The translations under genes and the position numbers were made by a program. Of a stretch of 51,242 bases of DNA, positions 34,297 to 43,400 are shown one piece after another. The number at the start of each line of letters is the position of its first letter. Within the stretch, counting starts at the first letter, position 1. Under the pieces are notes generated by a model. The model searched no databases. It was given only the letters and a program-made list of their open reading frames with translations, and was not told the origin of the DNA. Source of the stretch: Deltaproteobacteria bacterium (GTDB lineage Bacteria > Desulfobacterota > Syntrophobacteria > Syntrophobacterales > Syntrophobacteraceae); the NCBI GenBank assembly GCA_021777755.1, contig JAJYDE010000027.1:1-51242 (forward strand). The letters run 5' to 3'.

Positions 34297-35307
34297 TTAT
34301 TTCTTTTCCCGATGACCGCCGAACTCCCATCGCATGGCGGAAAGGATCTTGTCGGCGAAATCATCCATGCCTCTGGAACTGAACCGGCTGAAAAGGGCCG
34401 AACCTATGACCGGGGCGGGAACGCCCTCATCGATTGCGGCCTGCAAGGTCCAGCGCCCTTCACCCGAATCGGAGACACGACCGGCGAAACCGGCCAGATC
34501 CGGGTTCTTGTAGAGAGCATCAGCTGACAGATCGAGCAGCCAGGAGGAGATGACGCTGCCCCTTCGCCACAGTTCCGCAATCTCGGGCAAAGGGAAGTCG
34601 TATTTGTAGAACTCGGGCCGGCGAAGAGGCGAGGTCTCGGCGTCCACCGCGCCTAAACGGCTCCCGATATCGGCATTCTTAAGAATATTGAATCCCTCCG
34701 CCAGGGCCGCCATCATCCCGTATTCGATTCCGTTGTGAATCATTTTCACAAAATGGCCCGCGCCATTGGGGCCGCAATGCAGGTAGCCGGTTTCGGCCGT
34801 GGATGGAGTTCCTCCACGACCGGAAGTGCGCGGGATCTCTGTGGCGCCGGGGGCAAGAGTTTCGAAAACGGGCCTCAAGGCCTCCACGGCCCGGGAATCT
34901 CCGCCGATCATCATGCAGTAGCCCCTTTCAAGCCCCCAGATACCGCCGCTTACACCCACGTCGATGTACTGGATGCTTTTTTCCTTCAACGCAGCCGCCC
35001 GGCGGATATCGTCGTGGTAGTAGGAGTTGCCCCCGTCGATCAGAATATCGCCCGGTTCGAGCATCGGCGCCACTTCTTCCAGCACCCCGTCCACGATGGC
35101 CGCCGGAACCATCAGCCAGAGGGCGCGCGGCGCGGACAGCATCGCGATCAATTCCCGGAGCTCTTTCGCCCACTTTGCCCCTTTTCCCTCCATATCCTTC
35201 AGGGACCCGGCGTCGCGGTCATAGACGATACACTCGTGACCGGCCTTGATCAAACGAATGGCCATGTTTGCGCCCATACGTCCCATCCCGACCATTCCCA
35301 ATTGCAT
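34297..35307 (-). CDS. gnd: 6-phosphogluconate dehydrogenase (decarboxylating), short type
   Basis: A 336-residue oxidoreductase that converts 6-phosphogluconate to ribulose 5-phosphate and CO2. The NAD(P) motif is GMVGMGRMGANMA, DGGNSYYHDD is the substrate motif, and FVKMIHNGIEYGMM holds the active-site lysine. At this length it belongs to the short GntZ/YqeC group (about 300-335 residues) and not the 470-residue Gnd; that group includes NAD-preferring enzymes, so cofactor preference is open. AAAGGAGG stands six bases before the ATG at 35307. It heads the operon gnd-pgi-pgl-rpiA. Confidence 0.93.
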   Translation of the reverse strand: MQLGMVGMGRMGANMAIRLIKAGHECIVYDRDAGSLKDMEGKGAKWAKELRELIAMLSAPRALWLMVPAAIVDGVLEEVAPMLEPGDILIDGGNSYYHDDIRRAAALKEKSIQYIDVGVSGGIWGLERGYCMMIGGDSRAVEALRPVFETLAPGATEIPRTSGRGGTPSTAETGYLHCGPNGAGHFVKMIHNGIEYGMMAALAEGFNILKNADIGSRLGAVDAETSPLRRPEFYKYDFPLPEIAELWRRGSVISSWLLDLSADALYKNPDLAGFAGRVSDSGEGRWTLQAAIDEGVPAPVIGSALFSRFSSRGMDDFADKILSAMRWEFGGHREKK

Positions 35308-35477
35308 AGCTTTCCTCCTTTGTTGTTTTTGTATTCCCCGGGGCCACACTAATCTACGAATGAGAAGGAGCGGGATAAAGATGGAAGCGGGAACATTTTA
35401 CCACAAAACGGGAAATCCTTGACAGATCGAAAGCATCGAGATTCGAGTCCTCGATCCTGCGGATTCCAATGATTCCC

Positions 35478-37517
35478 CTACTTCGGGGGGCCTTCCACAA
35501 TCTGGATTTTCAAGACATCCTCCCGGGGGATGGTCTTTTCAATCCTGATTTTGACCTTGTCGCCCTGGGCGAATTTGGCGTTTTCGGGAACCGGGGCGTT
35601 TGCTTCGAGCAGCAGCTCCGGAATAAGAAGGTGAGCGTAGCGGGCATTTTTATCCAGCACCAGGGCGCCCGTGGTTTCCATATCTTCCTGTTCGATATAC
35701 TTTAGAATCCAGTACCTGGTCCATTTGCGCTGGATGGTGAAAACCTTCGACTGGGCTACGGAAAGCCGTCCCGCAGCCTCGTCGAGCTGTTCGCGCGAGT
35801 AGGTCCCGGTCCGGCCGGCAAGGGCGTCTTTCAGCTGGCGCTGCACCATCAGGTCCAGGTAACGGCGGATCGGGGAGGTAACGGTTGTATATTGCGCAAT
35901 ACCGAGGCTGCAGTGAGGCTTGGCCTCCGTTGTCAGTTCGGCCCGCGAAAAAAGGCGCCTCTGGCGGTAAATATGAAACAGTTCATGTTCGCTTTTGGCA
36001 CATTCGGTCTCAGGCCGGCATTCGGCCTGGTTTCTGTATAGCGAGGGTATCCGGTTTTGAGCCAGGTGCGCGGCGGCTATCGCGTTTGCCTGTATCATCC
36101 ACTCCGAAACCAGGATTTGACTGGGAGTTTCCTTGTCATAACGGGTAATCTGGATCATTCCCGCATCATTGACATTGACCTGAATTTCGGGAATGGGAAG
36201 TATCACCGCGCCCGAATCGAGCCGCTTTTGCCGCAGCCTGGCGGCAAGTTCATAAAGTGCTTTAAGACCGCTGTCCGTACCGATGGACTCATTCACCTGG
36301 TCATAAGTAAGCCGGCGGTGGACCGTCACCAGGCTAGGGCAGATCCTGGATGCAAGCGCATTAGCCTCTGTGTCCATGGTGAGAAGAAAACTCAGCGCCA
36401 ATCGCTTCCGCCCCTCCTGCAGGCTCAAAATCCCCTCCGAGAGCAGGGGGGGAAGCATGGAGATCCGCTCGTCTGGCAGGTAGAGCGAGCTTGCCCTGGT
36501 TTCGGCCTCCCGGTCCAGGGGAGTGCCGGGGGCAACCAACTCGGCCGCATCGGCTATGTGGATGCCGACTTCCAAAAGACCGCCCTCCAGGCGTCGCACA
36601 CTCAGCGCGTCATCATAATCGCGGGTGGTGGCGGAATCGACCGTGAAAACATCCAGGGCCGTGAGATCTTCTCGACCGTTTTCGGCTGCTTCGGCAATGT
36701 CATACTTCGCCAGCTCCCGGGCCTGTTCCATGGCATCTTCGGCAAATTCGGCCGAAATCCCGTGCTCGTGGAGCAAAAGATTTTCGTTTTCTCGCCACAC
36801 CCCCAGCCTCACCAGGAGCCGGAAGGCCGCCTGCTGGCTGGCCGCAAGGGCGGCCTGCCTGAATAGCTCCCTGACAAAACCGCTCTGCCTGGCTTCCTGG
36901 CCGAACACAGCATATTCCCTGAGCGCCGCGATCAGTTCTTCACGATCGTCGATCCGCGGAACCTGTTGCTTGCGGGCATTAACGGCGCAGAGCCACTTTG
37001 CCCCTTCCGAGAGCCTGCGTTCCCTTTCGGCTTCCTTTTCGAGTTCTGCGCGCCGAGTCTCGACATTTTCGGCCGACCGGGGACAGAAGAGGGCGTCTTT
37101 GGCCTGGAAGTAGAGTTTGTCGGAAAGCAACGCTCTTTTCACCGCGGCCGCCTGGTCGTCGGAAAGAGGCGTGCTGAAGATGAACTCGGCTATTTCCTCG
37201 GCGCCGTAGCCGTTTTCCTCCGATTCGAGCAGGGTCCAGATTTCTTCCAGGTCGATATGTTCCAGCATCGCTTTCCGCTCCCTGGAGATGGCGCGCAGCC
37301 GTTGGAGCAGTTCATCGCGCCCCGAGCCAAGGTCGAGGCGGGTTTTGCCCCGGAAAACGATCCGTGAGAGCGCCAGGGCCACTTCCCGGTTGGTCTCCGA
37401 GATGGCGTTAAGCCGCCCGTCCTTAACCGCGACAACCACGCCGCACAGGATTTCCCTGGATTCATAAAATTCGAACACATCGCCGGGCGCTATTTCACTG
37501 CCCACAATCCGACTCAT
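35478..37517 (-). CDS. RNB-domain ribonuclease (RNase II/R family)
   Basis: A 679-residue 3'-to-5' exoribonuclease-type protein. The catalytic RNB domain starts near residue 320 with DVFTVDSATTRDYDDALSV, which has the acidic cluster that binds two metals. It continues with GIHIADAAELVAPGTPLD, LPDERISMLPPLLSEGI, and YTTVTSPIRRYLDLMVQRQL, ending in an S1-like RNA-binding tail. The N-terminal 300 residues are unlike E. coli RNase R (no clear pair of cold-shock domains), with long charged helices, so the protein is divergent and its name should stay general. ATG 37517 has CGGAG six bases upstream. It follows mutS by 55 bases on the same strand. Confidence 0.9.
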   Translation of the reverse strand: MSRIVGSEIAPGDVFEFYESREILCGVVVAVKDGRLNAISETNREVALALSRIVFRGKTRLDLGSGRDELLQRLRAISRERKAMLEHIDLEEIWTLLESEENGYGAEEIAEFIFSTPLSDDQAAAVKRALLSDKLYFQAKDALFCPRSAENVETRRAELEKEAERERRLSEGAKWLCAVNARKQQVPRIDDREELIAALREYAVFGQEARQSGFVRELFRQAALAASQQAAFRLLVRLGVWRENENLLLHEHGISAEFAEDAMEQARELAKYDIAEAAENGREDLTALDVFTVDSATTRDYDDALSVRRLEGGLLEVGIHIADAAELVAPGTPLDREAETRASSLYLPDERISMLPPLLSEGILSLQEGRKRLALSFLLTMDTEANALASRICPSLVTVHRRLTYDQVNESIGTDSGLKALYELAARLRQKRLDSGAVILPIPEIQVNVNDAGMIQITRYDKETPSQILVSEWMIQANAIAAAHLAQNRIPSLYRNQAECRPETECAKSEHELFHIYRQRRLFSRAELTTEAKPHCSLGIAQYTTVTSPIRRYLDLMVQRQLKDALAGRTGTYSREQLDEAAGRLSVAQSKVFTIQRKWTRYWILKYIEQEDMETTGALVLDKNARYAHLLIPELLLEANAPVPENAKFAQGDKVKIRIEKTIPREDVLKIQIVEGPPK

Positions 37518-37548
37518 CAAAAACTCCGCCACATTAAATCCACAGTTC

Positions 37549-37581
37549 CGCTGCTTCGCTCCCCGCCACCCGCTACCGCTC
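37549..37581 (-). repeat. Short degenerate heptamer tract at the mutS 3' end
   Basis: On the minus strand the bases are variants of AGCGGGT/GGCGGGG/AGCGAAG, resembling the heptamer of the array at 49.1-49.3 kb. The mutS stop codon TAG lies inside it. Only about four imperfect units are visible. Confidence 0.35.
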
Positions 37582-40248
37582 TTTCCCCCCCCGCCGTCTC
37601 TTGGACCCGGAACCACCCCCCTCGCCCTTTTGGACGATCTCATCCCGCAGGGCGTGAAGGGTCTGCAAGGCGGACAAGGGAGTCATATTATCCGGGTCCA
37701 GTTCAAGCAGCCTGCCGTGCAGCCAGTCGTGTGCTCCGGTGAAAAGCGGCAGTTGCATGCGCGGTTCCGCGCTCTCCTTTGCGGGGGGGGCCTTGGCTGT
37801 TAAAGCCGGTCCGCCGTTTCCCCGCGATTTTTCCTCGAGCCGGCACAGGATCTCGTTTGCCCGCTGCGTAACTTCCACCGGCAGCCCGGCTAGACGAGCG
37901 ACCTGGATGCCGTAGCTCCTGCTCGAACTGCCGGGGGTCAGTTTATGGAAAAAAAGTATCTCCTGGTCCGATTCCCGGATGGCAACGTTGAAATTCTTCA
38001 CTCTCGGGCGGCTGTCGGCCAGCTCGACCAGTTCATGGTAATGGGTGGCGAAAAGAGTTTTAACTCCCCTGCCGTCGAAATCGTGCAAAAATTCGGCGAC
38101 CGCCCAGGCGATGCTCATGCCGTCGAAGGTGCTGGTGCCCCTGCCGATTTCATCGAGTATGACAAGGCTGCGGGGGCTGGCCTGGTGCAGAATGTTTGCC
38201 GTTTCGTGCATTTCCACCATGAAAGTCGACCTGCCGCGAGCCAGGTCGTCCGATGCCCCGACCCGGGTGAAGATGCGGTCCACTATTCCTATTCGCGCCT
38301 CTGAGGCCGGAACGAAAGAGCCGATTTGGGCGAGCAAAACGATCAGGGCGGCCTGCCTCAAAATGGTGGATTTGCCTGCCATATTCGGACCGGTGATGAT
38401 CAGCACCTGCCGGCTCTCCTGGTCCAGGTCGAGGTCGTTTGGCACAAAACCGCCTTCGGCCAAAAATCGTTCGATCACCGGGTGCCTTCCATCCCGGATA
38501 TGGATGGAGTCGCTCGAATCGACTTCGGGCCGGGAATAATCGTATCCGGCCGCAAGCTCGGCCAAAGCGCCCAGACAGTCGAGATCCGAGATCATTTCCG
38601 CCATCTGCTGAATCCTGGCGCTTTCCCGGGCCACCGCGCACCTCAGTTCCCCGAAGAGCCGCTCCTCGAGTTCGAGCCTCTTATCGTCGGCTTCCAGGAC
38701 CTGCCTCTCGAATTCCTTGAGTTCCTCGGTGATGAAACGCTCGGCGTTTACCAGGGTCTGCTTGCGATGATAATGCGGGGGCGCGGAAGAAATATTGGCC
38801 CTGGAGATTTCTATATAATAGCCGAAAACCCTGTTGAAGCGAACCTTTAAAGAAGATATCCCGGTCTGGGCGCGCTGGGTCGCCTCATAGTCGGCCATCC
38901 ACCCCTTTGCGTCGCGGCTCAGGCGCACATAGCGCTCCAGTTCGGGATCGAAGTCCGGGTTTATGGCGCCGCCGTTTGCCAGGGTGGCCGGCGGCGGATC
39001 GCACAGGGCGGCTTCCAGATGGGCGGCCAGATCCTCCAGACTGTCCCACCTGGAGGCGATGCGCACAAGCAGCGGACTCTCGGCGCTCGCAATCAACCCT
39101 CCCAGGGCCGGCAGCACCCGCAGGGACTTCTTGAGCCCTATGAGGTCCCTCGGGGAAGAGACCCCCGTGCTGTTTCTGGCATTGAGTCTTTCGATATCGT
39201 TCATGCCTTCGAGCAGCTCGAGAAGTGAACTCCTCATGGCGCTTCCCGCCACCAACTCGGCCACCGCGCTCTGCCGCAGGGTGATTTCATCCAGATCGAG
39301 CAACGGATAGCGCAGCCACTGCCTCAGCTTGCGTCCGCCCATGGCCGTGCGGGTGTGATCGACCACGTCGGCCAGAGAGCCTTTGCGGCCCTGAAAGCCG
39401 GCGCAGTAAAAGATCTCAAGGTTTCTAACCGTTGCCTCGTCCAAAATCATGAACTCGCAACGATTGTACGGGATAACCCTTCGGATGTGTTCGCAGGAAT
39501 TGAAAAGGTTTTGGCGGGCATAGGCCAGGATCGCGCCGGCGGCCTGAACGGCCGAGTCCATCCCCTCGATGCCGAAGCCTTCCAGCGAGTGGACATGGAA
39601 ATGGGAGGTGAGAAGTTCCATGGAACGGCGCCGGTCGAAATAGACCTCTTCGACCTCGCTGAAAGAGACCTCGATCCGATTTTTGAGGGTTTTTGTCCAT
39701 TCGGCCTCGAAGCCCTCCGGGACCAGGATCTCCTTGGGGCCGATTCGCAACAACTCTTCGACCAGGCTTTCCACGGTATCGAGTTCTGTGACTTTGAACT
39801 CGCCCGTCGAAATGTCGAGAAAGGCCAGGCCGGACGACTTTCGATTTCCCGGCTGCCGGACTGCGGCCAGGTAATTGGGCTGATCGGAGGTGAGGTTCTG
39901 ACTGTCCACGATGAGGCCGGGGGTAAGGACCCTGGTCACTTCGCGTTTCACAAGCCCCTTGGCCTTCGCGGGGTCTTCCACCTGGTCGCAGACCGCCACC
40001 TTGTATCCGGCGCCAATCAGCCTGGCGATATAGCCTTCGGCCGCGTGATAGGGCACTCCGCACATCGGAATGCGGTTCTCGGCCTGCCTGTCCCTGGAGG
40101 TCAGGGCTATGTCGAGCACCTTCGCGGCGGTGATCGCATCATCGAGGAACATTTCGTAGAAATCGCCCATGCGATAGAGCAAAATCGATCCGGGGTGCTT
40201 GGATTTTATATCCAGGTACTGCCGCATCATGGGAGTAGGGTCGTTCAT
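37573..40248 (-). CDS. mutS: DNA mismatch repair protein MutS
   Basis: An 891-residue mismatch-recognition ATPase (E. coli MutS is 853). The N-terminal mismatch domain has DFYEMFLDDA, including the Phe-x-Glu pair that contacts the mismatch. The ATPase domain has Walker A ITGPNMAGKST, then RIFTRVGASDDLARGRSTFMVEM, Walker B VILDEIGRGTSTFDG, and FATHYHELVELAD. ATG 40248 is preceded by GGGAGA. Its C-terminus is basic and repeat-like (GGGSGSKRRRGGKER), unlike the usual MutS tail, and the stop sits in a heptamer-like tract. The RNB ribonuclease gene follows. Confidence 0.97.
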   Translation of the reverse strand: MNDPTPMMRQYLDIKSKHPGSILLYRMGDFYEMFLDDAITAAKVLDIALTSRDRQAENRIPMCGVPYHAAEGYIARLIGAGYKVAVCDQVEDPAKAKGLVKREVTRVLTPGLIVDSQNLTSDQPNYLAAVRQPGNRKSSGLAFLDISTGEFKVTELDTVESLVEELLRIGPKEILVPEGFEAEWTKTLKNRIEVSFSEVEEVYFDRRRSMELLTSHFHVHSLEGFGIEGMDSAVQAAGAILAYARQNLFNSCEHIRRVIPYNRCEFMILDEATVRNLEIFYCAGFQGRKGSLADVVDHTRTAMGGRKLRQWLRYPLLDLDEITLRQSAVAELVAGSAMRSSLLELLEGMNDIERLNARNSTGVSSPRDLIGLKKSLRVLPALGGLIASAESPLLVRIASRWDSLEDLAAHLEAALCDPPPATLANGGAINPDFDPELERYVRLSRDAKGWMADYEATQRAQTGISSLKVRFNRVFGYYIEISRANISSAPPHYHRKQTLVNAERFITEELKEFERQVLEADDKRLELEERLFGELRCAVARESARIQQMAEMISDLDCLGALAELAAGYDYSRPEVDSSDSIHIRDGRHPVIERFLAEGGFVPNDLDLDQESRQVLIITGPNMAGKSTILRQAALIVLLAQIGSFVPASEARIGIVDRIFTRVGASDDLARGRSTFMVEMHETANILHQASPRSLVILDEIGRGTSTFDGMSIAWAVAEFLHDFDGRGVKTLFATHYHELVELADSRPRVKNFNVAIRESDQEILFFHKLTPGSSSRSYGIQVARLAGLPVEVTQRANEILCRLEEKSRGNGGPALTAKAPPAKESAEPRMQLPLFTGAHDWLHGRLLELDPDNMTPLSALQTLHALRDEIVQKGEGGGSGSKRRRGGKER

Positions 40249-40310
40249 CGATTCTCCCGCGCCCGCAAGAAATACCCGACGCTTTTCAACGCCGGTGGGA
40301 ATGTGTTACA

Positions 40311-40384
40311 AAAAGTGAACAGGGAAGAGTGAACAGTGGGGAGGGAAACAGCCGATTACCGCTCACTCGTCGCTGGTCACTTTT
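40311..40384. repeat. Imperfect inverted repeat between mutS and uvrA
   Basis: The 27-base arms 40311-40337 and 40358-40384 match 22 of 27 when one is reverse-complemented; both begin with AAAAGTGA and carry the AGTGAACAG motif twice. The arms could form a long hairpin in either transcript. Located 60 bases upstream of mutS and 20 upstream of uvrA, in the divergent promoter region. Confidence 0.6.
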
Positions 40385-40405
40385 CACCGATTTGGAGTTT
40401 CGCTA

Positions 40406-43400
40406 TTGGACCGGGATGTTATCCGCCTTCGCGGCGTTCGCCAGCATAATCTCAAAAATATCGATCTCGATATTCCGCTCTACCGGCTGATCGCCCTTAC
40501 CGGCGTGAGCGGGTCCGGCAAATCGAGCCTTGCGCTGCACACACTCTATGCGGAAGGCCAGCGCAGGTATGTCGAGACTTTTTCGCCTTACGCCCGCCAG
40601 TTTCTGGAACGTATGGATCCGCCCGAAGCCGATCTTATCGAGGGCATTCCGCCCGGCATCGCCATAGAGTCGGGCACCGCGGTCCGAAGTTCCCGTTCCA
40701 CGGTGGGGACAATAACCGAAATCAACGACTACCTGAAGCTTTTATTTGCAAGGCTGGGCGTCCCCTACTGCCCCTCGTGCGCAAATCCGGTGACAAAGGA
40801 CACCCCGGAGTCCATCTACTCCCGACTGGGCGATCTTTCCCCGCAAGACCGCGTGCTGATCTGTTTCCCCTGCAATACCAACGGGCAAAAGGACTGGCGC
40901 GGACGGCTCATCTCTCAGGGCTTTCTTCGGATGTTTGAAAACGGGGCCGTGTGCGATCTCGATCGCCCCGGGGCCGTGGAGGCTGCCGCGCAGGAAAGCC
41001 CCGAAAAGCTCATTATCGTCGACCGGCTGCGCTGGGCAAACGCGGCCCGGGAGCGGGTGCTCGATTCCATTACCACCGCCTATACCGCCGGGGACGGACG
41101 GGTGGCGGCGGTAATCATGCCCGACCGGATCAGGCGTTTCAGCTCGGAGCTTTCCTGCGCCGATTGCGGCAACGATACGCTCATCGCCGCCGCAACACCC
41201 AACCTTTTCTCCTTCAACAGCCCGATCGGGGCCTGTCCGGTCTGCCGAGGCTTTGGCCGAACGATCGGCGTGGATATCGACCTGGTCATCCCCGACCGGA
41301 CGCTCACAATCGTAAAAGGGGCGGTAAAACCCTTCGGGACCGACAGGGAGGAATATTTCGAGCTGCTCGATTTTTGCCGAAAGGAAAAGATCCCCACAGA
41401 TATAGCCTTCGGCGACCTCGACGAATCCGCCAAAGCCAAAATCATAAACGGTACCAAAGGCTATTACGGCATAAAGGGATTTTTCGAGTGGCTTGAAACC
41501 AAGACCTACAAAATGCACGTGCGGGTCTATCTTTCACGATACCGGGCCTACGTCGCCTGCAAGACCTGCGGGGGCTCGCGCTTTCAGCCTGCCGCTCTTT
41601 CCTACCGCCTTCGCGGAGCCACCATAGCCGAGATTTCCTCTTTGAGCATCGGGAAGCTGAGCGCTTTTTTCGGCGCCCGGTGGCCGGAGACGGAAAACGA
41701 TCCCGCGGCCCGCCTGCTGGTCGATGAAATTCGCGGCAGGCTCGAATTCCTCATGGCCGTGGGACTTCACTATCTTTCACTGGACCGTCAGTCCCGAACA
41801 CTTTCGGGCGGCGAAGTGCAAAGGGTCCATCTTACCAAGGCGCTCGGGACGTCGCTGGTCAATGTGCTCTATGTGCTCGACGAGCCCAGCGTGGGTCTCC
41901 ACGCGCGCGACCAGAAGCGGCTGACAGACCAGTTGAGTCGCCTGGTCGCGATGGGAAACTCCGTCGTCATGGTCGAACACGACCCCGGGATGATCCGGTT
42001 TGCCGACGAAGTGATCGATATGGGGCCGGGGGCTGGCGAGCGCGGGGGCAAGGTCGTCTTCCAAGGGCCTCCCGCCGAACTTCACAACGCCCCCGCAAGC
42101 CTTACCGGGGCCTATCTTTCAGGCAAAAAGTCCGTACTCCCCGATTCTTTTTCCCGCAGAACCCCCCACCCCTGGAGAAAGCTTACCCTCACCGGCGCGC
42201 GCGAAAACAACCTCAAGGGAATCGACGTTTCAATTCCCCTGGGCCTTTTGGTGGGCGTGAGCGGAGTTTCGGGTTCGGGCAAAAGCACGCTTGTGGAAAA
42301 AACGCTCTATCAGGGCTGGCTCAGGAAAACTGGACGGCCGGCCGAAGCCCCCGGTCTTCACGACGACATCTTCGGGGCGGAAAACATAACCGAGATGATC
42401 CTGGTCGACCAGCAACCGGTCGGGCGGACTCCGAGGGCAAATCTTCTAACCTACACCAAAGCGCTCGATCCGCTTCGAAAGATGCTCGCGGCCACACCGG
42501 AAGCCATGGCCAAGGGTTTTTCCACCAGGCATTTCTCCTTCAACGTGCCGGGGGGAAGATGCGAGAGCTGTGCGGGAGAGGGCTTCCAGCGGGTCGAGAT
42601 GCAGTTTCTGGCCGACGTCCTGGTGCGCTGCCCGCAGTGCCACGGGAAAAGATTCAAACAGGAGGTGCTGGACATAAAATTGCGCGGGGTGTCGATAGGC
42701 GATATCCTGGATAAGAGCGCGCACGAAATTTTGGACCTTTTCCCCGAAAACCGTCCGCTCGCCGACGCCCTGCGCCCGGTAACCGAAATCGGCCTCGATT
42801 ATATCCGCATGGGCCAGCCCCTCAGCACTTTTTCCGGCGGTGAGGCCCAACGGCTAAAACTCATACGCCACCTTTCGCTACCCCATCAGGCCGAGGGCGG
42901 AGCCCTGTTCATCCTGGACGAGCCTACGACGGGGCTTCACCAGGACGATATAGCGAAGTTGATCCGGGTTCTGGACAAGCTGGTGTCCAAGGGCCACACC
43001 GTCCTGGTGGTGGAGCACAACCTCGACCTCCTGGCCGCCTGCGACTGGATTATCGATCTGGGCCCCGAAGGTGGTGAAGAGGGCGGGTTGATCGTCTGCG
43101 AAGGCCCGCCAGAATCGGTGGCCGAGTGTTCGAACAGCATCACCGGCCGCTACCTCCCGTCGGCGGCTCGGGACGGATACCGCTACGATGAGGCTGCCGA
43201 GCCACCGGCCGATTTTGCTGTTGCGAGGCCGCCCCGGCCGAAAGACATTGTCATTCGCGGAGCGCGCGAGCACAACCTGGATATCGACGAAATCCGGCTT
43301 CCCCGAAATAAATTGAGCGTTTTGACCGGCCTTAGCGGCTCGGGCAAATCCACCCTGGCCTTCGATGTGATTTTCGCCGAAGGGCAGCGCAGATACCTCG

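Noticed and set aside
35445-35475. T-arm-like bases (ATTCGAGTCC) as a tRNA.
   Set aside because: No acceptor, D or anticodon arms can be assembled around it.
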